DNA from: Paenibacillus sp. DMB20 | GTDB taxonomy: Bacteria; Bacillota; Bacilli; Paenibacillales; Paenibacillaceae | Reading direction: 5' to 3' | Assembly (NCBI RefSeq): GCF_000987955.1 | Contig: NZ_LAZU01000040.1 | Coordinates: 96,061 to 160,060 of the forward strand | DNA: 64,000 nt | Shown here: positions 27,030 through 37,134 of the stretch, in pieces | Layout: each line of letters opens with the position of its first letter | How positions within the stretch are numbered: the first letter of the stretch is position 1 | Notes under the pieces: model-generated | What the model was told of the DNA's origin: nothing | Databases searched by the model: none | The model's input: only the letters and a program-made list of their open reading frames with translations | Position numbers and translations under genes: made by a program

Positions 27030-28421
27030 ATGAAAAAAGCGATGTTCATCCTATTCACGTTTATCATGGTCATTGTCTCTGCTTGCAGTGCCCCTACTGG
27101 CGGCAATGAAGGGGGAGCGCAGACGACAGATAGAACCATCAGTAACAGTAACAATCAAGCTAAAGAAGAAGAAGGAATGCCGGTTGATGAAACGAAGGAC
27201 GGCAAGAAAACCGTTGTTGTATCTCTGCTTGCAGCGGACGATTTCTACCTGCAAGCGAAGCAAAAATACGAAGCCCAGCATCCGAATACGACGATTCAGT
27301 TCAAGGAGTTTCCTACTGAGGGGGCAACGATGAGCCCAGCTGAAGTGGAGCGATATGTTAAACAGACCACTACGGAGGTTTTATCAGGTAAGGGAGCGGA
27401 TTTATATGCTGTTTCGGTTATTCCCCTGCCCATTGAGAAGTATGTCAACAAAAAGGCTTTTGTTAATTTAGAAGAGCTAATAAAGGGGGATAAAACTTTT
27501 GATCCCAGCCTGTACGAAATGAATATTATTGAAAATTCCCGAATGAATGACGGTATTTATACCCTTCCTTTAGAGTTTAACTTAGAAGTTTTGTTTGGGG
27601 ATGCTGCAAATATCGAGAATGCTGGCGTCACCATCGATGATAAGAAGTGGACATGGAGCCATTTTGCAGAAATAAGCAAAGAGTTGGCTAATAAGGGAGA
27701 GCATGCCGTCTCCATGGACAATTGGCCCCCGGAACAGCTGTTAAATAACCTTGTATCCGACAATTATGCCAAATTGGTCAATGGGCGGACCGCATCTTTT
27801 GACTCCGCGTTATTCATAGATTTGCTTAAGCAAGTGAAATCATTGTATGACGACAATATTATCACGTCGGAAGCCATTGGTGGCTCGCAAAAAACCAATT
27901 TCTTATATTCTAGAATCCTCTCCCCTTCGGATTATCTTCTCCGTCTCGGTTTATATTATGATAACGCAAAAATCTATCAGAAGCCGCATTCAGCCGACCA
28001 ACAATCAGGCGTATCCTTTAGCGTGAACAGAGAGCTAGCGATGAATGCAAATTCTACGGTCAAAGGGGAAGCGTGGAATTTCATGAAGTTCTTAATGTCG
28101 GAAGAGATGCAGTCCTTCCCGCAGCTATCTAATATTTCTATAAATAAGGCGGTCAATGATAAAGCTATTAAAGATGTAGTGAAGAAAGGGATTAATGATC
28201 CTAAGGCTGGCAAGGTCATTGAAGCAACCGAAGAGAATCTTCAACCATTTAAGGAATTGGTATCTGAGGCTCGTTTAAGAAATTATGGATACGATGACGA
28301 ACACAACATGTTTTCAAAGATCATCTCCGAGGAAGCAAAAGCATTCTTCACGGGTCAGAAATCTGCCGAAGCCACTGCTGAGCTCATACAGAACCGGATA
28401 ACGACCTATTTGAATGAATGA
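27030..28421 (+). CDS. Extracellular solute-binding lipoprotein (family 1), first of two
   Basis: The 463-residue protein has a lipoprotein signal ending 'VIVSACSAP' (Cys near residue 19), an acidic linker to about residue 60, and a bilobal sugar-type binding protein fold ('ADLYAVSVIPLPIEKYV', 'GIYTLPLEFNLEVLFGD', 'WNFMKFLMSEEMQS'). It is paralogous to the next gene; both end in near-identical tails (residues ...'AFFTGQKSAEATAELIQNR'). It should capture a solute outside the membrane for the permease pair downstream, but some such proteins act as sensors. The family usually binds oligosaccharides. It carries its own copy of the conserved promoter. Confidence 0.85.
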   Translation: MKKAMFILFTFIMVIVSACSAPTGGNEGGAQTTDRTISNSNNQAKEEEGMPVDETKDGKKTVVVSLLAADDFYLQAKQKYEAQHPNTTIQFKEFPTEGATMSPAEVERYVKQTTTEVLSGKGADLYAVSVIPLPIEKYVNKKAFVNLEELIKGDKTFDPSLYEMNIIENSRMNDGIYTLPLEFNLEVLFGDAANIENAGVTIDDKKWTWSHFAEISKELANKGEHAVSMDNWPPEQLLNNLVSDNYAKLVNGRTASFDSALFIDLLKQVKSLYDDNIITSEAIGGSQKTNFLYSRILSPSDYLLRLGLYYDNAKIYQKPHSADQQSGVSFSVNRELAMNANSTVKGEAWNFMKFLMSEEMQSFPQLSNISINKAVNDKAIKDVVKKGINDPKAGKVIEATEENLQPFKELVSEARLRNYGYDDEHNMFSKIISEEAKAFFTGQKSAEATAELIQNRITTYLNE

Positions 28422-28453
28422 GGAGCAGCGGCATCGAGTGGAATGGATCTTGA

Positions 28454-28504
28454 ACAACTTCAATACAAGTCTCTCTAACTCCTCATATATCACCGAACTA
28501 TACT
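28454..28504 (+). promoter_or_regulatory. Conserved regulon promoter, copy C (second solute-binding protein)
   Basis: ACAACTTCAATACAAGTC (28454-28471) starts a block that is almost identical to copy B and ends in -10 TATACT (28499-28504), again at 45 bases. The strong likeness of B and C suggests that gene and promoter were duplicated together. Confidence 0.7.
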
Positions 28505-28560
28505 GATGGAGTGAAGCGCTGGAACGAAGAGTCAGCATTAACGAAAAAGGGAGAATAAAC

Positions 28561-29995
28561 GTGAAAAAATCTATTATTATTTTAATGGCAATTTTGATGG
28601 TCATCGTTACTGCGTGCACCAACTCGAGTAATGGCAACGTGGGAGAAACCAATACATCAACAGAGGGGAAAGGGAACGCCTCGGCAGGGAAAGAAGGAAA
28701 TGGGACAACGCCGTCTAATAACACGCAGAAAAAAAACGATCGTCCTTTCTACCTTTTTTCACGAAGATTTCTTCTTAGAAGCAAAGAAGAGATATGAAGC
28801 AAAATACCCTCATATCACAATCGATGTTCAATATGTTGAATCTACGGATGCAGATGGCGAGGCTAAGCTGGAAAAGTACGAGAAAACGATAGGAACGGCA
28901 CTGCTATCGGGTAAAGGACCTGATCTGATTGAGATGGATCACTTGCCAACCGAGAGTTATGTAAACAAAAAGCTGCTAGTTGATTTGGGCACGATGATGG
29001 ATAATGACGACACTTTTAATAGGGACGACTATTTCAATAATATTTTGGAAGGAATCAAAGTAAATGGTGGATTATACGGAATGCCAATGGGCTTTTTCGT
29101 TTACGCTCTCATTGGCAATGAAACGATGATCGAGAAGAGTGGTGTAAAAGTCGACGACAGCAAGTGGGATTGGAGCCAATTTGCCAACACAACGAAGGAA
29201 ATTAGCAAGACTGTGGACGGCGGAGCATCGGGGCTAGGTGTAGGTGGATCTGCAGGTATCATTGCAGGGGATTTTAAAATTAGTAAATATGTTAGTGAAT
29301 TTGTTAACGATCAGTATGCAACGTTTGTAGATCAAGAAAGCGGGAAGGCCAATTTTGAATCCACTGCTTTTATCGATTTGCTTAAGGAAGTAAAACGTTT
29401 AGCGGATGAGAAAGTTATTGATCCAGCAGCGAATCATGTTCTTTTTCGAGAAACTCAAATTAACTCCCCCGGCGACTATGTACGTGCGCTGAAGCAGAGT
29501 CAATATTACTCGAATAATGCTGATTACAAGTCTAAGCTTTACTTAAGACCGAATGGAAGCGGACAGGAAGCAGGGGGTTATTTTAGAACATATCAAACGG
29601 TAGGCCTTAACGCGAAGTCTGAAGTTAAGGAAGAGGCGTGGCACTTCTTGAAATTTATGATATCTGAAGAGATGAAGGATGTAGCAAGCAGTTCGGGATT
29701 TCCATTAAATAAAAAGTCCTACGAATCGATTGCCGAAAAGGCATTGGAAAAAGGAAAAGTGGAGTCTGATCAGACGATCGGACCGTTAAAAGGAGTCATA
29801 TATGACATTACAAAAGAGGATATCGACGACCTGGAAAAGTTTCTGGTCAACGCGAAGCATCCCGTACAATACAAGGAATCTAAAATCAATGAAATCATAA
29901 CAGAAGAGTCCCACGCTTATTTTACTGGGCAAAAATCGCCCGAAGAGGTGGCAGGGCTTATCCAAAACAGGGTGACCACTGTATTAAACGAATAG
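28561..29995 (+). CDS. Extracellular solute-binding lipoprotein, second of two, one frame break
   Basis: The protein has 477 residues from GTG 28561 after removing one A from A8 (28729-28736), which gives 'TQKKTIVLSTFFHEDFF'. Its lipoprotein signal ends in 'VIVTACTN'. A low-complexity Gly/Asn linker precedes the binding fold, which has 'GLYGMPMGFFVYALIGN', 'DWSQFANTTKEI' and 'WHFLKFMISEEMKD', matching the first protein block by block. It is probably an alternative binding partner for the same permeases with different specificity. It ends about 80 bp before the permease genes, with a terminator-like hairpin between. Confidence 0.85.
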
Positions 29996-30011
29996 GAAAG
30001 CAAATAGGGAT

Positions 30012-30053
30012 GAGCCCTGAATAGTTGGTGCAGGGTTCATTCTCTCTTTTTCG
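30012..30053 (+). terminator. Attenuator-like hairpin between binding protein and permeases
   Basis: An eight-base-pair stem (GAGCCCTG 30012-30019 with CAGGGTTC 30031-30038) followed by TCTCTCTTTTT. A partial terminator here would keep binding-protein expression above permease expression, as in many ABC operons. Confidence 0.55.
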
Positions 30054-30074
30054 AAATGGTGAAGGAGGTACAAG

Positions 30075-30968
30075 GTGAAAGGCAATCTATTCTGGAGAAA
30101 AATGAGGGGCAAGCTGCGTCAAGACTGGACCGTTGCAGCTCTGTTTCTGGCACCAAGCCTGATCGGTTTTTCAATCTTTTATCTCGTTCCGTTCGGCATG
30201 GGATTTCTCTATTCGTTTCAGGATAGTACGATCGATGGTTCATTTGTTGGATTTGATAATTACGATACATTGCTTGCGAGTTCTTCCTTCCGCAAGGCAG
30301 CGACGAATACGTTTCTGTTCACAAGCGTGAGCGTGCCCCTTATGATCTTGGTGTCATTGTTGCTTGCTCAGTTGTTAAACAAAAAGTTGTTTCTTCGGAA
30401 TTGGCTGCAAACTGCTTTTGTATTGCCGCTTGTCGTACCCGTAGCATCGATCGTTATGATCTGGCAAATTGTATTTGACTGGAATGGCACCTTAAATGCA
30501 TGGTTGCAGAACTTCAATGTGGAGCGGATCGATTGGATGAAATCGGAGTGGTCCATTGGTGTGCTGGCCATCGTCTATACGTGGAAAAATATTGGCTACA
30601 ACATCATATTATTTCTAGCGGGGCTACAGAGCATTCCTAAAGACTACTATGAAACGGCAGATATCGAAGGAGCGGGCAGATTTCATAAATGGTTCCATAT
30701 TACACTTGTTTATTTGACTCCGACGATGGTTTTTGTTTTTCTGATGTCTATTATTAATTCATTCAAAGTGTTTCGCGAAACATATCTGATTGCAGGCGAT
30801 TATCCACTTGACCGTATTTATATGTTGCAACATTATATGAACAACATGTTTCTTTCTCTCGATGTTCAGAAACTGACTGCTGCTGCCGTGTTAATGGTAG
30901 TCTGCATTCTTATTTTTGTAATGATGATGTTAGCTGTCGAACGTCGTTTCAGGGATTCCATGGAATAG
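30075..30968 (+). CDS. Sugar-type ABC transporter permease (MalF/UgpA-like)
   Basis: The 297-residue permease has six predicted helices. The EAA loop lies near residue 200 ('YYETADIEGAGRFHKWFHI' type with the conserved Gly), where the ATPase docks. It starts at GTG 30075 after GAAGGAGG. With the next gene it should form the membrane channel of a binding-protein-dependent importer. No ATPase gene lies in the cluster, so a shared ATPase of the MsmX type is probably used (family knowledge). Confidence 0.9.
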   Translation: MKGNLFWRKMRGKLRQDWTVAALFLAPSLIGFSIFYLVPFGMGFLYSFQDSTIDGSFVGFDNYDTLLASSSFRKAATNTFLFTSVSVPLMILVSLLLAQLLNKKLFLRNWLQTAFVLPLVVPVASIVMIWQIVFDWNGTLNAWLQNFNVERIDWMKSEWSIGVLAIVYTWKNIGYNIILFLAGLQSIPKDYYETADIEGAGRFHKWFHITLVYLTPTMVFVFLMSIINSFKVFRETYLIAGDYPLDRIYMLQHYMNNMFLSLDVQKLTAAAVLMVVCILIFVMMMLAVERRFRDSME

Positions 30969-30973
30969 GCAAG

Positions 30974-31855
30974 GTGGTTGGAGAATTGACTTTCATTCAA
31001 AAGCTTACTCTATCGTTAGTTATGGGTGTGCTGGCTTTGATGATGCTGTTACCGATTATGATCACGGTCACCAACTCATTCATGACGGAGGCCGAAATCG
31101 AATATAACTATCATCTCATTGGCCAATTGATCAATATTGAAGCAGGGGAAAAGGATGGATTTATTAATGTAAAGCTGCTTCCTGATTGGGTATCTTTCCG
31201 TCAATATGCGGAGGTACTGGTTCACAAACCTGTGTTTCTCCAAATGTTTTGGAATTCTGTGTTTATGGTCGTACCTATTATTGTTTTGCAAGTGCTGGTT
31301 GCGTCATTAGCTGCCTATGCGTTTGCAAAGCTGAGGTTTCCGGGACGAGACAAGCTGTTCTTTCTATATGTTTTAACGATGCTTATGCCATTTCAGGTGA
31401 CGCTCGTGCCCAATTATATCATTGCCGATAAGCTGGGGCTTATAAATACAACTTCAGCCATTATATTGCCGGGTATATTCAGTGCTTTCGGCGTATTTAT
31501 GCTCAGGCAGTTCGTGATGCATATTCCTAATTCTTATATCGAAGCGGCCAAAATAGATGGCGCGGGGCATTTGAGAATTTTTTATCAAATTATTGTCCCG
31601 CTTGTTCAGCCCGGTATGGCCGCGCTCGTCGTTCTACTATTCGTTGATCATTGGAATATGGTCGAGCAGCCGCTTATTTTTCTTGAGGATGCATTTAAAC
31701 AACCGCTGTCGCTGTATTTGTCGCACATTAATAAAGATGCACGTGGCGTCGCCTTTGCTGCATCCGTCTTATATATGACTCCGATGGTGCTTTTGTATTT
31801 GTACGCTGAGTCTTATTTTGTACAGGGCATTCAGCTATCAGGAGTTAAAGGTTAG
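30974..31855 (+). CDS. Carbohydrate ABC transporter permease (MalG/UgpE-like)
   Basis: The 293-residue permease has six helices and an EAA loop near residue 190 ('NSYIEAAKIDGAGHLRIFYQ'). It carries an unusually long first external loop (residues ~30-75, charged, 'NYHLIGQLINIEAGEKDG'), which is larger than in standard MalG proteins and may contact the adaptor encoded next. GTG start five bases after the preceding stop; the two permeases are clearly cotranscribed. Confidence 0.9.
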   Translation: MVGELTFIQKLTLSLVMGVLALMMLLPIMITVTNSFMTEAEIEYNYHLIGQLINIEAGEKDGFINVKLLPDWVSFRQYAEVLVHKPVFLQMFWNSVFMVVPIIVLQVLVASLAAYAFAKLRFPGRDKLFFLYVLTMLMPFQVTLVPNYIIADKLGLINTTSAIILPGIFSAFGVFMLRQFVMHIPNSYIEAAKIDGAGHLRIFYQIIVPLVQPGMAALVVLLFVDHWNMVEQPLIFLEDAFKQPLSLYLSHINKDARGVAFAASVLYMTPMVLLYLYAESYFVQGIQLSGVKG

Positions 31856-31875
31856 TCTATTACGGGGGGATATGA

Positions 31876-33022
31876 ATGGAAGTGCAACTTGCTAGTAAAA
31901 CGATATCTGGACGCAAACGGAGGATTCGCATCTTCTTTGGCTTATTTGTGTTGCTACTCGTTGCATTGACGTTGTTTAGCAATACTCTAAAGGCGTTAAC
32001 GCTCCCCAAGGTTGCAGTTACAACACCGGAAAGAGGGGAATTAAATCACACTTTTCAAGGTATGGGAATTGTGAAGTGGCGAGAGACAGCAGCTTTATCG
32101 GGCGCTGCGGGAGGCAAAGTCGAGAAGGTCCATGCCAAGGAAGGCAAAACGGTTAAGAAAGGAGCGGTACTTGTTGTTTACAACCAACGGACGCTCCAGC
32201 GTCAGATAGAGGATGAAGAGACGCAATTGAGCCAGTTAATGCTTACGCTAAAGGAGCATCAAAATAGTTATAAGGAAGCTTCGATAAGCGACGATGAGAA
32301 AACAATCGTAAAAGCTAAAAACGATATGAAGAGGACCCAAATAGATATCGATGTCCAAAGACGGAAAGTTCAGAGATTGCAGGAGGATTTGCAAGAAAAC
32401 AGCACACTGATTGCACCTTTTGACGGGATCGTTACGAAGGTTAATGCAGTGGAGGGGCTTGAGTCAAAAGGGGAAGAGTCCGATGTCATTATCGCCAATT
32501 CGAAACTCGGCTTTGAGTTTGAGTTTACGGCTCCAGCGACATTAATTGATGATCTGGAAAAAGGAGCAAGACTGAATGTTCGATTAGGAGGCAGTAATGC
32601 CAGACAAGTCGAGGGGAGCATTGAGGATATTAAAGATATCGAACAACAACCGCTTAGTGAACCAGAAAACGGTGGAAACACACCTGCTTACACAACACCT
32701 ATGAAGCAACTGGTTATTGCTATTGAGGATAAGGAGCTAAAGGGCGGAGAGCCGGCAGAGACCCAGTTGACCAAAACGGTGAATGATTTGATCCTAGTAC
32801 CGAATGAAGCTATCCACAAAGAAGGAGACAAATCGTACGTATTGGGTGTCGAGGAAAGAAACGGACCGCTAGGCAACAGCTTTGTTGTTAAAAAAAACCT
32901 ATATTACGATCATGGATTCGAATGAAAACCAATCGGCAGTAGACGGTTTAATGGAGCATCAGCCGATCATTGTTGAGAGCAGTGCTCCGCTGCAAGAAGG
33001 CGATAAGATTCGATTGCATTAA
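31876..33022 (+). CDS. HlyD/RND-type periplasmic-adaptor-like protein, one frame break near the end
   Basis: The protein has 381 residues after removing one A from A8 (32890-32897); the repaired tail runs to TAA 33022 ('SSAPLQEGDKIRLH'). One N-terminal membrane helix (~18-38) is followed by the first lipoyl half ('GGKVEKVHAKEGKTVKKGAV'), a coiled-coil hairpin (~110-180, Gln/Glu/Lys-rich), the second lipoyl half ('STLIAPFDGIVTKVNAVEG') and a beta-barrel. Adaptors like this normally serve MacB-type exporters. Here the neighbours are importer-type permeases and a large exported protein, which is unusual. Confidence 0.85.
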
Positions 33023-33089
33023 ATTCCCAAATTAGACAGAAAAAAAATTACTCGAATATAGATTTTATTTTTTACCGGGAGGTTCATTT

Positions 33090-36012
33090 ATGTACAGGCC
33101 AAAAAAGATATGCATGACCATGATGCTCAGCGCTGCGGTGTTGAGTCCATTCGTTGCCATGGATACATATGGGGCATCCGCAGCTAATTCGTCCGTTTCC
33201 AAATCTGCTGCAGCCGCTTCTATGTTCACACTGGATAAACTCGGCTCGGTCACATTGAAGCAGAACGTCAGCGTGAAGCTGACGGGAATGGATATGATTA
33301 CCGAGCCCGACGGCAATATTCTGGTATACACGCTTCGTTACAGTAACCGTAGCAACAGTAGAATAGATCTGATCGATTATTTCTCCAAGGTTTCCATGCC
33401 GAGTGGCGCCATCGTAAAAGGAAAAGCAGTTACGAGTGATGCCGGTAAAAGAACGTTGCATGCGAATAGCAGTCAATCCGCGACGTACTATGCGAATATT
33501 GGAAAATCGTCACAGGTAAACGGAATTAAGGTTTCCATGTTCGGATGGGATTTTAGCAGCCCCACTTATGAAAAAAGACTGGGAGGTTTCACGATTCCTG
33601 CCCGTTATTCATCTGTAGTTCCTGTAGGCAAGAGCAAGAAGATTAAGATGAATGATTTTTCAGTTACGGCTAAGGCAGATACCGCGCAGAGGTATAAAAT
33701 CAATGGGAAAGTATATATAAAACTGGGGATGAAGCTCTCGAATGGAGGAACCACGGCACTTAGCGATCCCGGTTATAAAGCATTTCTAAAATCGGCCGGC
33801 GGCTCGGTATTCGAGCTCTTGCCCGATTCGGCCAGCACCAGCTACAAGCTCCAGCCTCAGGAGAGCAGAATCATCTATTATTGGACAGAGGTTCCTTCCA
33901 CGATGAAGACGAATGGCATGACATTGCAGCTCGCGCTAGAAGACAAAGATTTGAAAATGAATCTTCCGGTGCAATCGTTCAAACTTCCTGCGGCAGCTTC
34001 CGACAATGCTGTTGCTAAAGGCAAAAGCGCAAAGATTATGATGAAACAGCTGCCTGTTACGGTCAAGGCGGAAAGTTTGCAACGAATGAAAGATAATGGG
34101 AAAGTGTATATGAAGGTCGGGGTTAATCTCGCAAACGGAGGAAAGAGGATACTAAGCGATCCTGGGTTTAAAGCACATCTGAAGTCAGTCGGCGGCTCGG
34201 TAATCGATCTTGAGCCTGAGGATGATACAGGAGGAAGCTTCAGGATTCAGCCAGGGCAGAAGAGAACGATATACTATCTGGCCGAGGTGCCTTCCAATCT
34301 GAAAACAGACAAGTTGACGATGCAATTCACGCAGGAAGACGAAGGTTTGAAAATGACGCTCCCGGTAAAAACCTTCAAGCTTCCTGCCGTTAGCGCTGAC
34401 GTGCCTGCGGCTGATAATGCCGTCAAAAAAAATATCCATTAATCACAGTACGATTGAAACGCAATTGAAAAGTGCTTCCGTATTTGCTGAGAACGATACC
34501 GGGAAATGGAGCCTTCAATTCCGCGTTAAAAATCTCGGCGAAAAATCATTAAAGCTGCCAGCTTATGAGCTTTCCATCCGAACTGCTGAGGGTTACAGCA
34601 TACCGGTAAATGCGAAGGCGTTTGAGAATGTTACGTTGAAGCCGCTGGAGGAGAAACTTATTGATCTCGAGGCAGATGTACCTTTGAACATGAAACAGAA
34701 TATGCTGCAGTTGCAATTAATGGAGCCTGCTATGGAAGGGAAGGTCCGTTTCCCGACGGCCTATTATAAAATTCCTTATGCTCAAGAAGGTAAGAGCCAT
34801 CTGGGCTTAGAGAACATCATTGAGAATAGTCATGGAAAATTCGGCGTAAAGCTAAGCTTGTATCAACGGCTGCCTTGGGGAGACGGCGATCAAATTGCCG
34901 CCCGGATCAGCATTCGTAACACCAAAGACTCGGCCGTACAGCTGCCTGAACTTAAAGCCATGGTTAAGGCCGGTATGCGAGATTTGAGCAGTACGGCTCA
35001 AATCGTGGTGCCAACGGATCAAACGACCCTGGCGCCAAATGAAACAGTTGAGATGTATGTGCTTGCCAAGGTACCATATTCCTACAATTTTAATCAATTA
35101 CGAATTGAGCTGCAGGAAGTATCTGAAGAAAAGGTCACGAAATTTCTGTCGCTCAAAACCAACGCGCTCAACAATGTAATGAATCAGGTTGCTGCAGGCG
35201 AATCATATCGTATCTCTACTCCAGGCAAGAAAGCGGAAATCCGTGAACGCATGTCTACGGTTTACCGGGGAAACAGCTCCAATTTGATGTATACGGAACT
35301 GGAGATGACCAGTCAGGAAACACGTTACTCCAGGCAGGCGCAGCTGGTGGCGTACTACAAAACACCGGACAACGAGTATTTTGAAGCAGAAATCAATCAA
35401 TCGGCCGACAAGACAAGTCCGAATGGAAAAAATCTGGTTACGGTTTGGAGCAAGCTTCCGCTGAATGTGAATACTTCAGAACTTGTACTGTATATCGGCG
35501 AAGGTGTGTCTAACGGAAAACTGACAGCTTTGGGGGAAGAATCAACAGGATCGATCAATACCATGGGATTAGCCTTAAGGCCTAGAGCTATAGATCCGGC
35601 AGCGAGTTTAGGAAATGTGGAATTGTTCCCGTACAGACTCTCCATAACGAGAGGGGAAGCTGAGCTTAGCAAAGGGAAGGATAGGCTTGATACCGTCATT
35701 CATTATAACCTCTCCAGAGATGGCGATTACGAGACAGGCGAATATGAACACAAGCTCATCATGGAGATTATTGACCCGACCGGACAATCCACGGAGAAGA
35801 CATTAACCCTCGGCACCGATTTGACCATCGGCAGCAATAAATCATACTCCATTACATTGAATAACAACTTCGGCAAAAATGTAAGCGGAGGGGCTGTTCG
35901 CATCAATCTGTATGATGAGTTCCAGGGGCGGAGAATGCTGCTCGGAAGTCAGTCGTATCCAATTATTTATGAAGAGATCCCAAGCGAAGGAACTGACAAG
36001 GCGAACGATTAA
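33090..36012 (+). CDS. Large exported protein with Ig-like repeats, one frame break
   Basis: Removing one A from A8 (34425-34432) joins two halves into a 973-residue protein. It has a signal peptide (~1-33). Several beta-rich repeats of ~130-140 residues follow: two close ones at ~175-310 and ~312-445 both contain 'NGKVY.K.G..L.NGG...LSDPG.KA.LKS.GGS' and end 'PV..FKLPA', and more distant repeats follow to about residue 800. Composition is extracellular, with few Cys and no C-terminal anchor. I recognise no catalytic motif; it looks like a surface scaffold or binding protein. It is the last gene of the ABC/adaptor operon, followed by a strong terminator. Confidence 0.8.
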
Positions 36013-36039
36013 AGGATGAGCGGCACATATACCTTTTAC

Positions 36040-36075
36040 AACAACCCCGAAATAAAATTCGGGGTTGTTTTTTTT
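36040..36075 (+). terminator. Strong terminator closing the 22-36 kb cluster
   Basis: An 11 to 12-bp perfect stem (ACAACCCCGAA with its complement, loop ATAAAA) followed by eight T residues. Confidence 0.9.
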
Positions 36076-36205
36076 ACATATGACGGATTAGACTCCCTCC
36101 TGCCCCCGTCCCTGACGACGGTGTTTCGTCCCATGGGCAAGGCATAAGCTATTTACTTTAATTGAAGATTATGGTAAGTCTAATGCAGAGAGGTGGGGTA
36201 GACAG

Positions 36206-37121
36206 ATGCGGAAAAAAAGTCGTGCTTTCCGGCGGGACCGGATTCATTGGCCGTTTTTTGGAGAAGAGGTTTTCGGAGATGGGCTATGAGGTTCGGATCA
36301 TTTCAAGGCAGGAAGGACATGTTTCGTGGAATGACCGGGATGGGATCATTCAGGCTTTGGAAAATGCCGAGATGCTGATCAATCTGGCGGGCAAGTCGGT
36401 GGACTGCCGGTACAATGACAGGAATAAGCGGGAAATTCTCCGTTCCAGAACCGAGACGACCGAAATGTTGGGAGAGGCCGTGCAGGCGTGCCGCAATCCC
36501 CCATCGTTATGGATCAATTCCAGCACGGCAACGATTTACAGACATGCCGAGGACCGCCCTATGACCGAAGATGCCGGAGAAATTGGAAGCGGATTCAGTG
36601 TGAATGTAGCCGAAGCGTGGGAGAAAGCATTTTTCTCTTTTCCATTGAAGGAAACGAGACAAGCCGCTTTGCGAATCGCCATCGTCCTTGGACCGGGCGG
36701 CGGCGTGATGACTCCCTTTACTAATCTTGTGCGGTTCGGGCTGGGAGGACCCCAAGGACCGGGAACCCAAATGTTCAGCTGGATCCATATCGAGGATATT
36801 TTGGGCATCATCCTTTTTCTTAGAGACCGGGAAGACCTGAGCGGGGTGTTTAACTGCTCTTCTCCGCATCCGATCACGAACCGGGAGCTGATGCGCCAGC
36901 TCCGCAAAGCGATGAATGTGAGAATGGGACTTCCCTCCCCGCGATGGATGCTTGAGATGGGGGCCATCATGATTCAAACGGAAACCGAGCTGATCTTGAA
37001 GAGCCGATGGGTAATTCCCGAAAGGTTGGAACAGTCGGGTTACCGTTTTCAATACGGGACGTTGGAGCAGGCCTTGGATCATATTATTCATACGAAAGCC
37101 GGTGGGACCCGGAGATCATAA
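36206..37121 (+). CDS. TIGR01777-family nucleoside-diphosphate-sugar epimerase (YfcH-like), start broken by an A run
   Basis: The extended SDR protein has the Rossmann motif 'GGTGFIGR', 'LINLAGKSVDCRYN', and the C-terminal DUF1731 block ('GVFNCSSPHPITNRE' and the end 'SGYRFQYGTLEQALD'). These define the TIGR01777 family (YfcH, and SulA of cyanobacteria). The longest open frame would start at 36162 with an odd N-terminus. ATG 36206, six bases after GAGGTGGGG, plus one base removed from A7 (36212-36218), gives the expected start 'MRKKVVLSGGTGFIG' and a 304-residue product. It probably binds NAD(P); substrate unknown. Thirteen bases separate it from pgsA. Confidence 0.85.
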
Positions 37122-37134
37122 GGAGGGAAGAGGA

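Noticed and set aside
28729..34432. Programmed frameshifting or transcriptional slippage at the A8 runs in the ABC cluster
   Set aside because: A8 runs can be slippery, but the same breaks occur in unrelated genes, in T runs and at varied positions within domains; a technical cause explains all at once.
33090..34442. CRISPR-like or tandem DNA array in the repeat protein gene
   Set aside because: The repetition is at protein-domain scale (about 400 bp, diverged), with no short direct repeats and spacers. No CRISPR array or Cas gene is visible in the window.
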